Assembly: GCA_020630795.1 (NCBI GenBank)
Contig: JAHDIK010000003.1
Location: forward strand, 110,344-174,343
Source: Colwellia sp.
GTDB lineage: Bacteria > Pseudomonadota > Gammaproteobacteria > Enterobacterales > Alteromonadaceae
DNA length: 64,000 nt
Direction of reading: 5' to 3'
Positions 10,422 through 19,914 of this stretch are shown here, in pieces (the stretch's first letter is position 1; each line of letters opens with the position of its first letter). Made by a program: the position numbers and the translations under genes. The notes beneath the pieces were generated by a model. The model did not search any database. It saw nothing but the letters and a program-made list of their open reading frames with translations, and had not been told where the DNA came from.

Positions 10422-11146
10422 TGGGTCGTCGAGTTTTAGTTACGGGTTCAAGCAAAGGTATAGGTAAAGCTATTGCATTAAAGTTAGCTGATATGGGGTT
10501 TGATATTTGTTTACATTGTCGCTCTGATGTTAAAAGTGCAGAAGATGTTGCCTTACTTGTTGAAAATAAAGGTGTTAGTGCAAGTATCGTACAATTTGAT
10601 GCCGCAGATCGTGCTGGAACTAAACAAGTGCTTGAGTCTCATCTTGAAGAGTTTGGCCCGTTTTACGGTGTGGTATGTAACGCTGGTATTTCAGCCGACA
10701 CTGCTTTTCCTGCGATGACTGAAAATGAATGGGACAATGTAATTCATACAAATTTAGATGGTTTTTATAATGTATTACATCCGCTTGTTATGCCTATGGT
10801 AAGTGCGCGCAAAGGAGGGCGTATTATCACGGTTTCTTCATTATCAGGAGAGATAGGTAATCGTGGCCAAGTAAACTATAGTGCGTCTAAAGCGGGTATT
10901 ATCGGGGCTACAAAAGCATTAGCATTAGAATTAGCTAAACGCAAAATAACGGTTAATTGTGTTGCACCTGGTTTGATTGAAACTGAAATGACAGATGATT
11001 TACCCGTAGGTGATATTAAAAACATGATTCCGTTAAGACGAATGGGTAAACCTGAAGAAGTTGCCAGTGCTGTTGGTTTTCTAATTTCAGATGACGCAGC
11101 GTATGTTACTCGCCAAGTTATTTCAGTAAATGGCGGTATCGCATAA
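10421..11146 (+). CDS. fabG: 3-oxoacyl-ACP reductase (FabG-type SDR)
   Basis: A 241-residue short-chain dehydrogenase that reduces 3-ketoacyl-ACP with NADPH. It has the cofactor loop TGSSKGIG (8-15), the NAG motif (CNAGI, 86-90) and the catalytic Ser139/140, Tyr153 and Lys157 (YSASK). Its start overlaps the stop of the BtrH gene (TAATG), so it belongs to the darA operon. That placement makes it a pigment-pathway ketoreductase (ApeQ-like), not the main fatty-acid FabG, which normally sits beside fabD and acpP. Confidence 0.9.
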   Translation: MGRRVLVTGSSKGIGKAIALKLADMGFDICLHCRSDVKSAEDVALLVENKGVSASIVQFDAADRAGTKQVLESHLEEFGPFYGVVCNAGISADTAFPAMTENEWDNVIHTNLDGFYNVLHPLVMPMVSARKGGRIITVSSLSGEIGNRGQVNYSASKAGIIGATKALALELAKRKITVNCVAPGLIETEMTDDLPVGDIKNMIPLRRMGKPEEVASAVGFLISDDAAYVTRQVISVNGGIA

Positions 11147-11151
11147 TCTTG

Positions 11152-11994
11152 ATGGGATATCCGTTAAATCGTTTCTTTTGCTTAATAGGCGTTGTTATGT
11201 GCTGTTTGTCAACGGCACATGCAGAAAAGTCATCTTCCTCTTTCTTAGGCAGTAATGCAAATTATACTTTTGGTTTTGGTGCAGGCGTAACGTATTTAAA
11301 TGACTATATAGGCTCTGACGAAACAAGTGTATATGCTTTTCCTATGCCTTATATTTATTATAAAAGCGATGAGTTTAAAATTGATCGTAATGCTTTTGAA
11401 GGTGAGTTGTTTACTGGTAATAAATGGCATATAGCTTTAGATGCTGCTGGGGCGATACCTGTTAAGGATAATAAAGCGAGAATTGGAATGCCCGACTTAG
11501 ATTGGGTTGGTGAAATAGGGCCGTCGCTAGAGTATTATTTTGAAGGTACACATGACAGTGCTAATCATATGTTTGTTGATTGGTCTGTGCGAAAGGCAAT
11601 CGCGACCGATTTTAAAGGGATTGATGATGCTGGTTGGGTGTCACAACTGAGCGTAAATTATAAAGCTACTCCACAAATAAACGTATTTGGGGGGAGTATA
11701 GTGTTTAATGCGTCTGCTTCCTTAATGTATAACTCTAGCAAATATGCTGATTATTATTATGGTGTATCTAACGAGTTTTCAACAAGTACTAGGACAGCGT
11801 TTGTGACAAATTCAGGATATGCAGGTTTAAGGCTTGCAATTGGAAGTACATGGCGTAAAAATAACGTGTGGTTAGGAGTATTTACCCGTTATAGCAATAT
11901 TAAAGACGCAACATTTGAAACAAGCTCTTTGGTTAATACTACTCATAGCGTGATTGCCGGGGTGGCTGTTTCGTATATATTTTTAGAAAATTAA
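11152..11994 (+). CDS. MipA/OmpV family outer-membrane protein
   Basis: An exported beta-barrel of about 280 residues with a signal peptide ending in STAHA. It has the MipA/OmpV features: FGFGAGVTYLNDYIGSDE near the N-terminus, alternating aromatic strands, and a C-terminal strand ending in an aromatic-rich segment (VAVSYIFLEN). It starts 5 nt after fabG; I take the ATG at 11152 over the TTG one codon earlier. As the last clear member of the darA operon it could help build or place the pigment in the outer membrane, but MipA proteins have varied or unknown roles. Confidence 0.85.
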   Translation: MGYPLNRFFCLIGVVMCCLSTAHAEKSSSSFLGSNANYTFGFGAGVTYLNDYIGSDETSVYAFPMPYIYYKSDEFKIDRNAFEGELFTGNKWHIALDAAGAIPVKDNKARIGMPDLDWVGEIGPSLEYYFEGTHDSANHMFVDWSVRKAIATDFKGIDDAGWVSQLSVNYKATPQINVFGGSIVFNASASLMYNSSKYADYYYGVSNEFSTSTRTAFVTNSGYAGLRLAIGSTWRKNNVWLGVFTRYSNIKDATFETSSLVNTTHSVIAGVAVSYIFLEN

Positions 11995-12003
11995 GGGATG
12001 AAC

Positions 12004-12441
12004 ATGAAATTAAGCAAAATAATAATAACTTCGTTATTAACATTAATTGTAGCAACTTCAGCACATGCTAGAGACGACCGTTTGAAATTTAAGGTTGAGC
12101 CTTTACTAGAAAGCACAAAAGCAAAAAACGCTTTATTAAGTGTTCCTTTGCACTTTGCTGAAAACAGCCCAACGAAGTTTGAATCTAAGTACGGCGAAGT
12201 TTCAACAAACAAAAAAACGAATGCATTCATGAAAAGCGACCAAGAAGCTTGTGAATGGGCAATGTTGTCAGCATTAAAAGCACTTCAAGAGCGAGCTGTT
12301 CGTGAAGGAATGACACACGTAATTAACATTACGTCTAATTATAAAAATGTACCATTTTCATCAACAAGTGAGTTTGAATGCGGAGCGGGTGCTGTAATGG
12401 CTGGTGTAGCATTAAAAGGTACATTAGTAAAAATTAAGTAA
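12004..12441 (+). CDS. Exported small protein, YbjQ/RcsF-like fold suspected
   Basis: A 145-residue protein with a signal peptide ending in TSAHA. The C-terminal 70 residues (ALKALQERAVREGMTHVINI, then a Cys and AGVALKGTLVKI) resemble the small alpha/beta fold shared by YbjQ (DUF74) and RcsF-type proteins; similar sequences are often labelled excinuclease-like without support. Two Cys remain in the mature part and might form a disulfide. The start is the ATG at 12004 because AAGGG (11993-11997) is 6 nt upstream; the ATG at 11998 would leave no room for a ribosome binding site. The gene is followed by a strong terminator that ends the darA operon. Confidence 0.75.
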   Translation: MKLSKIIITSLLTLIVATSAHARDDRLKFKVEPLLESTKAKNALLSVPLHFAENSPTKFESKYGEVSTNKKTNAFMKSDQEACEWAMLSALKALQERAVREGMTHVINITSNYKNVPFSSTSEFECGAGAVMAGVALKGTLVKIK

Positions 12442-12457
12442 ATAACTTCATTTTGTG

Positions 12458-12487
12458 AAAAAACCGTAACTTTTGTTACGGTTTTTT
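12458..12487 (+). terminator. Rho-independent terminator of the darA operon
   Basis: A 13-bp perfect stem, AAAAAACCGTAAC (12458-12470) with GTTACGGTTTTTT (12475-12487), a TTTT loop and a T tract. It lies 16 nt after the stop of the YbjQ/RcsF-like gene. Confidence 0.92.
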
Positions 12488-12667
12488 TATGCGTGACTGT
12501 TTTTCGATTTGCTAATGAACAACGCCGTAAATCAAATCATTTTTTTAATAAATAGTAGATGATAAATTGCGCATAACTTGATAGATTTAAACAGCAAGTA
12601 AGGACAGCTATCTTTGATACATATTCATTGATGTTCATAATAATAAGATAACAAGTAGAGCGTAAAA

Positions 12668-13111
12668 ATGAAAAAATGGCTTTTTTCTAATAACGGTGAA
12701 ATAACCGAAACATTAACGTTTGACGAAGCAAAAACTTACGTTGAAAAACATGAAGGAGCAGAGCTTTATGTGTGGCACCCGTCGTTTACTCATTGGACGC
12801 CGTTACACGAAGTTGAAGATTTCCAACAAGAAATTGTTATTCCAACCCCACCTGTAGCAATACCAAAAGCGTTACTTGAAGAATACAAGAATAAAGAAGA
12901 ATCAATGTTTAAAACCTTGTCTCGTATTGATAATACGTTAGGTAATACGCGCGCAGCATTGTCTGAAATGGATCATGATATTGATAATTACGCTAAAGTT
13001 ACTCAAAAACTAAATACTGAAGTGAGAGTAACGCTAGATAAAATTCATGAGCAATACGCCGCACTTCAAAAAAATATCAGTGCTGTAACTAAAGATGAAT
13101 TGGTTTATTAA
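12668..13111 (+). CDS. GYF_2-type domain protein with coiled coil (short paralog)
   Basis: A 147-residue protein. Residues 1-55 resemble a GYF_2 (DUF4339) module: a KKWLFSNNGEI start, an acidic helix, then YVWHPSFTHWTPLHEVEDF with the diagnostic WxPxxxxW pattern. Residues 70-145 form a helical coiled coil. No signal peptide or membrane segment, so it is cytoplasmic. The next gene is a longer paralog 55 nt downstream. GYF_2 modules bind peptides or partner proteins; the partner is unknown. Confidence 0.78.
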   Translation: MKKWLFSNNGEITETLTFDEAKTYVEKHEGAELYVWHPSFTHWTPLHEVEDFQQEIVIPTPPVAIPKALLEEYKNKEESMFKTLSRIDNTLGNTRAALSEMDHDIDNYAKVTQKLNTEVRVTLDKIHEQYAALQKNISAVTKDELVY

Positions 13112-13166
13112 TAAATGAACCATGTGTGGTTGTAATTAACATAACGTGAATAAAGACAGATAAATT

Positions 13167-14219
13167 ATGGAAAAATGGTATCTATCAGAAAACGGTAACG
13201 TAAACGGGCCGTTTGGTGTAAAAGACGTACAGTCGTTGGTTTCAAAAAATAGTGACTTATATGGTTGGAATCCATCGCTTAGTTACTGGTTACCTGTAAC
13301 TAAAATTCAAGAGTTTCAAGAATTTTTACCCGCAGATCAGTCGAGTAGCCAAGTCTCAAAAGAATTAATTGATAAGTTTGTGAATAAAAAACGAGATCTT
13401 ATTAAAAAAACAACATTAATCGATCAATCCATTCAGCAAACTACCAAAACGTTAACGCTTTATGAGAATGAAATTAATCAGTATAAAGAGCTTACCAAAG
13501 CCCTATCGCCTGAAGTTCAGGACAATATTGAACCGTTAGAAAAAAAATACAACGCGATTAATAAACAGTTAACTGACCTTAAACGAGCCGCTGAAATTTC
13601 TAAACGAGAAATTGACGATGTTGTGCGTGAATTTGGTGATTTGATTTTAAATAAAGCGACAGAAAATATTGAAGATATTGATGAGTTAACGCCTGTTAAT
13701 ATAAAGAATGAAGAGGGGAAATCGGTAAGTCTAAATGAGGTTGATGTAGATGAACCTATTCCTTCGGTAGAGCCGACAAAAAATGTTGCTGAAAACAATA
13801 CAGATGATTCTGTGATTACATCGTCAACTAACTTTGTTCCGCAATCTAGTAATAAATCAAATGACTTAACCTCTAAGAGTACGGAACACCCATTTGATCA
13901 AAGCGCAGTTGAAGCTGACAAAACGGATACAGAACGCAAAGTAGAACCAGCTCCGAAGAAAGGCTTTACTAACAAACTTAAGTCAGTGTTTAGTCAACAT
14001 AATACTAATGACGACGTACCTGACAAGTTATCAGAACAGTTGTTAAAGCTTGAAAAAGAGGTGATTGAGGAAGTAGAAGATGATGAGGAAGTTGTGTTTA
14101 TTGACTCTGAATTATCGCCAGATACCCTAGCTCAACCGGATAGCACAAAAGTGGCTGAAGAATCAGAGGTTGTAGACTCGGAACCTAAAAAGAAACGTCG
14201 TAGACGAAGACGATTCTAA
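13167..14219 (+). CDS. GYF_2-type domain protein with coiled coil, acidic linker and basic tail (long paralog)
   Basis: A 350-residue paralog of the preceding gene. Residues 1-50 are the GYF_2-type unit (EKWYLSENGNVNGPFG, then YGWNPSLSYWLPV). Residues 65-165 are coiled coil. Residues 170-335 are a low-complexity, acidic, Ser/Thr/Glu-rich linker, and the protein ends in a Lys/Arg run (KKKRRRRRRF). Such a charged layout suggests a scaffold that binds nucleic acid, membrane phosphates or an acidic protein with its tail. No known system is recognised. Confidence 0.78.
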   Translation: MEKWYLSENGNVNGPFGVKDVQSLVSKNSDLYGWNPSLSYWLPVTKIQEFQEFLPADQSSSQVSKELIDKFVNKKRDLIKKTTLIDQSIQQTTKTLTLYENEINQYKELTKALSPEVQDNIEPLEKKYNAINKQLTDLKRAAEISKREIDDVVREFGDLILNKATENIEDIDELTPVNIKNEEGKSVSLNEVDVDEPIPSVEPTKNVAENNTDDSVITSSTNFVPQSSNKSNDLTSKSTEHPFDQSAVEADKTDTERKVEPAPKKGFTNKLKSVFSQHNTNDDVPDKLSEQLLKLEKEVIEEVEDDEEVVFIDSELSPDTLAQPDSTKVAEESEVVDSEPKKKRRRRRRF

Positions 14220-14240
14220 TTTGGGGATAAACGGAACGTT

Positions 14241-14268
14241 AAAGGCTGAATAGAAATTCAGCCTTTTT
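14241..14268 (+). terminator. Rho-independent terminator after the GYF_2 pair
   Basis: An 11-bp stem, AAAGGCTGAAT (14241-14251) with ATTCAGCCTTT (14256-14266), an AGAA loop and a T tract. It lies 22 nt after the stop of the long GYF_2 gene and just before the convergent AlkB-like gene. Confidence 0.92.
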
Positions 14269-14275
14269 TTATTAG

Positions 14276-14917
14276 TTAACATTGATTAATAATGGTTCTA
14301 AAAGTTAAATTTATTCTAGGAGAACTTACTTTCGTTGTTGGTGGAAGCCTGTGCATCCAATGAGTTTGTGTTGGGCCAGCCATCATGAGTAAGCTGCCGT
14401 TTTCTAGCAGTACGTCAATTTTTTCTTGCGTGACTTTATGTTTAAAACTGAACTTTCGCTCAGCTCCAAAGGTTAGCGATGCGATAGCGCCATTAGGCTT
14501 TAAGTCTTTCTCAGCATCGCTATGCCACGCCATTCCCTCACTTCCATCATGATATAAGTTCATTAAACACGCGTTAAAAGTTTCACCTGTAACTTGTTCA
14601 ACTTTGCCCTTTATTTGCAATAAGAGCGGTGTCCATGGGAGCGCGAGTTTAGTGGTATTTGAGTAAGTATATTTGTATGCAGACGAACCATACCAAGCAA
14701 CTTTGCGCTTAGTGTTAATGTTTTTACCAAAAATAATAGCTTGATCTTGTTGCCAGCTAATCCCGTTCAATAACTCATTAAAACAAGCGTTTGAAGAACG
14801 CTGAGAGAATACAATACCGTAATAATGAACTAATGCATCTTTGCTAATAATATTCGGAAAGGTTTCAGACGGAACATGAAACATGTCTTGCGTAACATGC
14901 TTATTTTGAATAGTCAT
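14276..14917 (-). CDS. AlkB-like 2-oxoglutarate/Fe(II) DNA-repair dioxygenase
   Basis: A 213-residue oxygenase that removes alkyl groups from damaged bases. Iron ligands are the H-S-D triplet in MAWHSDAEKD and the His in HWMHRLPP; the 2-oxoglutarate Arg is in SPRINLTFR. The substrate region MNLYHDGSEGMAWHSD and the SLTFGAERKFSF segment are typical of the ALKBH2/3-like branch common in marine gammaproteobacteria, so it is not an orthologue of E. coli AlkB. It stands alone, transcribed towards the GYF_2 genes, with no visible Ada box. Confidence 0.9.
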   Translation of the reverse strand: MTIQNKHVTQDMFHVPSETFPNIISKDALVHYYGIVFSQRSSNACFNELLNGISWQQDQAIIFGKNINTKRKVAWYGSSAYKYTYSNTTKLALPWTPLLLQIKGKVEQVTGETFNACLMNLYHDGSEGMAWHSDAEKDLKPNGAIASLTFGAERKFSFKHKVTQEKIDVLLENGSLLMMAGPTQTHWMHRLPPTTKVSSPRINLTFRTIINQC

Positions 14918-15059
14918 GGTTATTTATTGTATTACATAATTCTTTAATGAGGAATTATACACGAATTTTTACGATGGAATGTAGAGTGAATATTACTCGC
15001 AAATCCTGAAGGGGGGGAGAGTTGGCACCTACAGTTTATAGTGTAGGTGCTAGATAAAG

Positions 15060-15803
15060 TTAAGATTTTTTACGTAAAAGTAAAAGTGATGGAAGTAGTA
15101 ATAAAAGTGCTGACGAAGGTTCAGGAACAGATGTAGACGTTTCTACGATTTGTGTTAGTGATAGAATGCTTGATGTAGTTTGCTCAAAGTAAGCTTCACC
15201 AAAATCATATCCCGACACGTTTACAGAACCTGAAAACGACAGAGCTTCTCCAGCCGCTAATTTAAAAGAAAAATCAAAGTCACCAAAAGTTGAATCGGCA
15301 CCAGAGAATGAATCAGCGAATAAATATGAAGAAAATATTTCGTTAAACGAATCATCATAAAGGCTTAATGTTGAATCAACTAATGCATCATCAAAATTGA
15401 CATCAGATACTTCTACAACTGCCGATTGGAAATAATTAAAGTTAAAGAAAAACTCAGCTTCGTTCGACGCAGAATTGTTCTCTAAGTTAACTTCAAAGTC
15501 ATAGAATATTGATTCAAAATCTACGTCGTCAACTCCATTCATTAAAGATGTGTTAATCGTTAATCCGTCGGTAAGTGCGCCATTTAACGGGTTACTGCCT
15601 GCAACTATTGAATTATTAATCGACGTTGTGTCTGAATTAATACCAATGGCATCGTTCTGAATAGAATTAACCTGATAAGAATTAATGTCATCGAAAGCGA
15701 CTGATGCATTAACCGCATAATCAGATGGAATAATAATGCTTGCAGAGCTTAATGGTGCATATGCTGTTGCTAAGGCAAAAACTAACGTTGCTACTTTTTT
15801 CAT
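15060..15803 (-). CDS. PEP-CTERM surface protein
   Basis: A 247-residue secreted protein. It has a signal peptide (1-21), a beta-rich Asn/Ser/Asp-rich middle, and the PEP-CTERM sorting signal at the very end: VPEPS, a Leu-rich membrane helix, then RKKS. Exosortase/EpsH enzymes cleave such signals while moving the protein to the surface or the exopolysaccharide. No exosortase gene is in this window. It is divergent from the GH86 gene, with 352 nt between them. The function of the middle part cannot be read. Confidence 0.87.
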   Translation of the reverse strand: MKKVATLVFALATAYAPLSSASIIIPSDYAVNASVAFDDINSYQVNSIQNDAIGINSDTTSINNSIVAGSNPLNGALTDGLTINTSLMNGVDDVDFESIFYDFEVNLENNSASNEAEFFFNFNYFQSAVVEVSDVNFDDALVDSTLSLYDDSFNEIFSSYLFADSFSGADSTFGDFDFSFKLAAGEALSFSGSVNVSGYDFGEAYFEQTTSSILSLTQIVETSTSVPEPSSALLLLLPSLLLLRKKS

Positions 15804-16155
15804 ATCAAAATACTCACTTCGAATTTGAATTAAAACGTTTGTATGTAAAATATACTATCACTGATTTGGAAGGTGTGTAAATCTAATATTTTAATCATTA
15901 CGATTTTATTTTTCAAAAGTGTATTCAATATAAATGATTTATAAGTCGTTGAATAATATTGCCTATTTTATGTGTAATTTCTTTGTTGTTGAAATTTATA
16001 AGGTTTTGATGCAACGAATGATTTCGTATGAAACAACGATAAAATTCGTATAAATTTTAAGTTTGAATTCACTAGTTTTTATGTAATTATCGAAATTCAT
16101 AAGTAAAAACCAATAACAATATATAAAATTAAACTAACTATAAAAGAGTAAGATA
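15804..16155. other. Divergent intergenic region, PEP-CTERM gene / GH86 gene
   Basis: 352 nt, very AT-rich, without an open frame worth calling. It must hold the promoters of both divergent genes. A palindromic AAACGTTT is at 15833-15840, 30 nt upstream of the PEP-CTERM start. AGAGTAAG about 5 nt before base 16156 is the GH86 ribosome binding site. No convincing regulator site was found for the agarase gene. Confidence 0.5.
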
Positions 16156-19100
16156 ATGAAGAAAAGTTACCTAGCTGTACTTATAAGTATGGTGTCGACT
16201 GGGATTGTTACACCTTCAATTACCCATGCTGCAGTAGTCGATATAGATTTATCGACACAGCATTACATAGGAAATACTTCTCAACTAAAAAGGAACAAAT
16301 TTTTTAATATTCATACAACAGCAGGAGAGCCGGGCCTTGCTGAAATGGATTTACTCTTTATTAAAAATGAACTTAATGCTGACTATGGTCGTTCATTCTG
16401 GGGGCCTTTTGCAGCGAGTGGCACAACTGACTATCCGTCAACAGATTATGCAATGACCAAAGGTGCTGAAGCTGTCGAAAATGCTAAAAATGCACCGTCA
16501 TATCCTTATCGTTCAAACCGAATTGTTGCAACAGAACACCCAAGCAGCGTTATTAAAGAAGGAAGAGATATAGCTGATGGCGCACGTTGGGCTGCTGATT
16601 ATTTTGAAAATTATTATGACGACGATATTCGTCCACTATTTTATGAACCAATGAATGAACCATTTGTTCATGCCTCTGACTTTGTTCCTGGCCCGTGGGA
16701 CAATGCTAAAAACCAAGAAATGCAAGAACATATGGCTGCTTGGTTTAGCGAAATAGGTAGAGAGTTTGATAATCGAGGTATTAACACTAATGTTATTGGG
16801 TTTTCTTCTGCGTGGCCGTCATTTGAATTGAATGACTTTAGTCATTGGGAATCGCGTCAAAAAATGTTTATGGACGTTGCTGGTGATAATATGGATGCAT
16901 TTGCGTTCCATTTATACGACGGTGTGAATGTTACAGGCCAAGACAACTTTAGATCTGGAGCGAACGCCGAAGCAATTATCGATTTAATTGAAACCTATAG
17001 CGCAATAAAATGGGATGAAGTTAAACCTCATGCTGTAACAGAGTATGGTGGAATTATTGATGGATACCCAATTGAATATAGCGCTGAAAAAAGTTCTCAA
17101 GAATTAAGATCGTACAATCATATTTTGTTTTCGTTACTTTCTCGTGAAGATCGCATATTAACATCAATTCCATTTATTACCGGTAGTGCTAAATGGTTTT
17201 ACGACGCCAATAATTTTAACCCATATTCAGCAACGGTTTTCCGCCCTGATCCAGATAAAATTGTTGCTGGAAAAGTGAGCGGCTTTTTACCTACCGAAAA
17301 AGCTAAATTTTACCAGTTATGGTCAGAGGTAAAAGGGCATCGTGTTGATATTGAGGTGGATGACACTGATATTGCTGCTCAAGCGTTTGTATATAACAAT
17401 AAAGTGTATCTGGCGTTAAATAATTTTGAAGATTCGGCTAAGAATGTTTCGCTTAACTTCATGAATGACGGTAACGAAGTAAAGCAAGTAAGAGTTAAAC
17501 GCCTTAATGTTCCATATGGTGAAACAGCTATTTACTCAGATGAGGTGGCAAATTCAGCTCCATCACAGATTTCATTAGCGGATCATGAAACGGTTATTTT
17601 GGAGTACACTTTAGCGTCGCCGATAACACACGATCGTATTTCAAGAACGCAAAACTATTATTCAGATACGCATTTACAGCCGATTGTTGCAAACAGTGAA
17701 ATCGAATTTACTTTTAACGATGTTGCTTTAAACCAAGAAACATTGACGTTTACAGACGCATACGCTGAAGGTTTTGTGTACGACCAAGCTGTTGTTGATG
17801 CGATCCCCGCAAACCAGATAAGACGATACCAATCTGCGTTGCGTAGTTACGAAAATGTATTTAAAAATATTCTTCGAAAGTATCCAGATACTTGGAAAGA
17901 AAGTGCAGACTATCAACGATTGGTTGTTCGCGCTGGTCGCTCTGCTGCTACTCAAACTGCGCTTCAGTTACATTATTCTCAAAACGGGTACAACGACACT
18001 GAAGGCAACGCGGTTGTGAGAATGAGTATATCTCGAAAGCATGACAAGTCTAAACAGCCAGTGTTATTAGTAAATGGTCATGCTGTGGCGGTTCCTACTG
18101 ATTGGAAAGGTTACGATCAGGCAGAAAGAGCCGATTTCTTTGGAACAATAGAAATCCCTGTGCCAGCAAAGTTTTTAAAAGCAAATAACACAATGTCGTT
18201 TGCATTTTCAGACTCTGATGGACGAATCAGTTCTGTTATTTTAGAAGTTGAAACCAAAGAAGAATATAAAACCGTTGCAGTAGAGTCGGTTCAAGTTGTT
18301 CAATCAGATGTCGCTATTAATAAAGATAAAGATTACCGATTAAAGGCTAACGTAATGCCGCTAAATGCGAGTAATCAAGCGATTACATGGGCATCGAGTA
18401 ATCCGTCTGTTGCCACCGTAAATAGCGACGGCATTGTAACGCCAGTTATGCCTGGTAATACGTCTATAACAGCAACTACCGTAGACGGCGGTTTAACATC
18501 TACAACATCTTTAGAAGTTAAAGATGAAATTACTTTGCGTAATACTGTTGTTGTTACAAATGAAATTGCAGATTTACCTGAGTCTGATACATATTCTTTT
18601 GAGATAGATTATTCAACAAACGTTGATAGAGATATTTCTGTAGAAGTATATAGTCCAAGCAATCAATGGTTGGGTCTATCAAAAGTTACTGTTCCTGCAG
18701 GTGAGGGCAAAACAACCGTTAACCTTACTCTTGCTCAACCGTTAACTGCGGGCGTTGGTTATCGTTTCATTACATCGTTACGCGCTGTTGGTGGCGACTG
18801 GAGAACAAGTGTTGACGGTCATACGTTTAACAATGTTGCCGTAGTAGGTGAAGGTGGTGCGGAACCAGATCCATCTAATTTGCTAGGTGCTAATTCTGGT
18901 TTTGAATATGGCGACTTAACAGACTGGAGCTTTGTTTGGGATAGCGTAGGAACTGCTACGGTTGATCCTGTTGCAGCGAAGGATGGTGATTATGGTGTTC
19001 TTATCGATACCACAAACGGTAAAGTAGGACTTTCATTAAGCGATACCGTTCTTCCTCAAGGGTTAATTAAGTTAGGTAAAAAATATAAGCTTTCATACGA

Positions 19101-19866
19101 TATTAAACGTGTTAGTGGCTCTGGATGGGCAGGAGGCTTTGCTTACTTTGTTAATACTGATGGAGGTTGGAAATCAACAGCTTCGGGTCCGTGGTTTGGA
19201 ACGTCTGGTTTGAACCAGTGGATACATGTTGAAAAAGAAATTGACGGCTTAGATTGGAGTGACGTACAAACTGCACTTGAAATTAACTTCCAAACGGCAG
19301 GTCAGCAATGGTATTTAGACAATATTAAGCTTGAAGACTTAACGCCGGTAGTTGAACCTGAACCAGAAGTAGAAGTGAACACATTAGAAGCCGTAAATCC
19401 AAGCTTTGAAACTGGAGATATCGCTCCATGGGGCGGATATTGGGAAAACAATGATACCACGGTAATCTCAGTGGTTGAGTCGGCTAAATCGGATCAAATT
19501 TACGGTGTTAATATTGTTTCAGATGGAAACAAAAACACGGGGTTATCATTAAATTCTACTATTGCACCTCAAGACTTAGGTCTAGGTTTGGGTAAACAGT
19601 ATAAAATTAGCTTTGATATACGTTCGAATGCATCGGGTGGTTCAGGGTACCTACGTTCTGTTGTTCAAGGGCAGTGGGGCACACGTATTGAAAGCTGGTT
19701 TGATTTTGGCACAGACTGGAAAACGGTAGAGTTTATTCGTGACGACCAAGACTGGACCGCATTTGAAAATCAAGGACGTATAGATTTATACATTCATGCA
19801 AATGGCGGTGCAGGTTTAGATTTTGATGTTGATAACATTAAAATTGTTGAAGTTGTGCCCGAATAA
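16156..19866 (+). CDS. Secreted GH86 beta-agarase/beta-porphyranase, multi-domain
   Basis: A 1236-residue exported enzyme expected to cut agarose or porphyran, the red-algal galactans. The signal peptide ends at ITHA (residue 25). The GH86 catalytic part spans about 26-500, with the acid/base Glu168 in YEPMNEPF and the likely nucleophile Glu296 in VTEYGG. Residues 500-705 are an accessory region. A bacterial Ig-like (Big_2) domain follows at about 710-790 (ITWASSNPSVATV), then a beta-sandwich at 800-905 and two CBM4/9-like modules at 910-1070 and 1080-1235, both starting N-x-GFE or N-x-SFE and ending D-N-IK. Agarose versus porphyran specificity cannot be settled by eye. It has its own terminator and precedes an oxidative lipoprotein gene. 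Confidence 0.9.
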   Translation: MKKSYLAVLISMVSTGIVTPSITHAAVVDIDLSTQHYIGNTSQLKRNKFFNIHTTAGEPGLAEMDLLFIKNELNADYGRSFWGPFAASGTTDYPSTDYAMTKGAEAVENAKNAPSYPYRSNRIVATEHPSSVIKEGRDIADGARWAADYFENYYDDDIRPLFYEPMNEPFVHASDFVPGPWDNAKNQEMQEHMAAWFSEIGREFDNRGINTNVIGFSSAWPSFELNDFSHWESRQKMFMDVAGDNMDAFAFHLYDGVNVTGQDNFRSGANAEAIIDLIETYSAIKWDEVKPHAVTEYGGIIDGYPIEYSAEKSSQELRSYNHILFSLLSREDRILTSIPFITGSAKWFYDANNFNPYSATVFRPDPDKIVAGKVSGFLPTEKAKFYQLWSEVKGHRVDIEVDDTDIAAQAFVYNNKVYLALNNFEDSAKNVSLNFMNDGNEVKQVRVKRLNVPYGETAIYSDEVANSAPSQISLADHETVILEYTLASPITHDRISRTQNYYSDTHLQPIVANSEIEFTFNDVALNQETLTFTDAYAEGFVYDQAVVDAIPANQIRRYQSALRSYENVFKNILRKYPDTWKESADYQRLVVRAGRSAATQTALQLHYSQNGYNDTEGNAVVRMSISRKHDKSKQPVLLVNGHAVAVPTDWKGYDQAERADFFGTIEIPVPAKFLKANNTMSFAFSDSDGRISSVILEVETKEEYKTVAVESVQVVQSDVAINKDKDYRLKANVMPLNASNQAITWASSNPSVATVNSDGIVTPVMPGNTSITATTVDGGLTSTTSLEVKDEITLRNTVVVTNEIADLPESDTYSFEIDYSTNVDRDISVEVYSPSNQWLGLSKVTVPAGEGKTTVNLTLAQPLTAGVGYRFITSLRAVGGDWRTSVDGHTFNNVAVVGEGGAEPDPSNLLGANSGFEYGDLTDWSFVWDSVGTATVDPVAAKDGDYGVLIDTTNGKVGLSLSDTVLPQGLIKLGKKYKLSYDIKRVSGSGWAGGFAYFVNTDGGWKSTASGPWFGTSGLNQWIHVEKEIDGLDWSDVQTALEINFQTAGQQWYLDNIKLEDLTPVVEPEPEVEVNTLEAVNPSFETGDIAPWGGYWENNDTTVISVVESAKSDQIYGVNIVSDGNKNTGLSLNSTIAPQDLGLGLGKQYKISFDIRSNASGGSGYLRSVVQGQWGTRIESWFDFGTDWKTVEFIRDDQDWTAFENQGRIDLYIHANGGAGLDFDVDNIKIVEVVPE

Positions 19867-19914
19867 AAACGCCATAATATCAGCGTGTTTTACTTCACGT
19901 TGAGTTATCTTTTT

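Noticed and set aside
14180-14219. Frameshift as the cause of the Arg-rich C-terminus of the long GYF_2 protein
   Set aside because: The stop is followed at normal distance by a terminator, and Lys/Arg runs also end the DUF2141 protein nearby, so it looks genuine.
15025-15050. GCACCTAC/GTAGGTGC hairpin downstream of the PEP-CTERM gene as a terminator
   Set aside because: An 8-bp stem exists, but the following minus-strand sequence is C-rich with a run of seven G on the plus strand, not a T tract.
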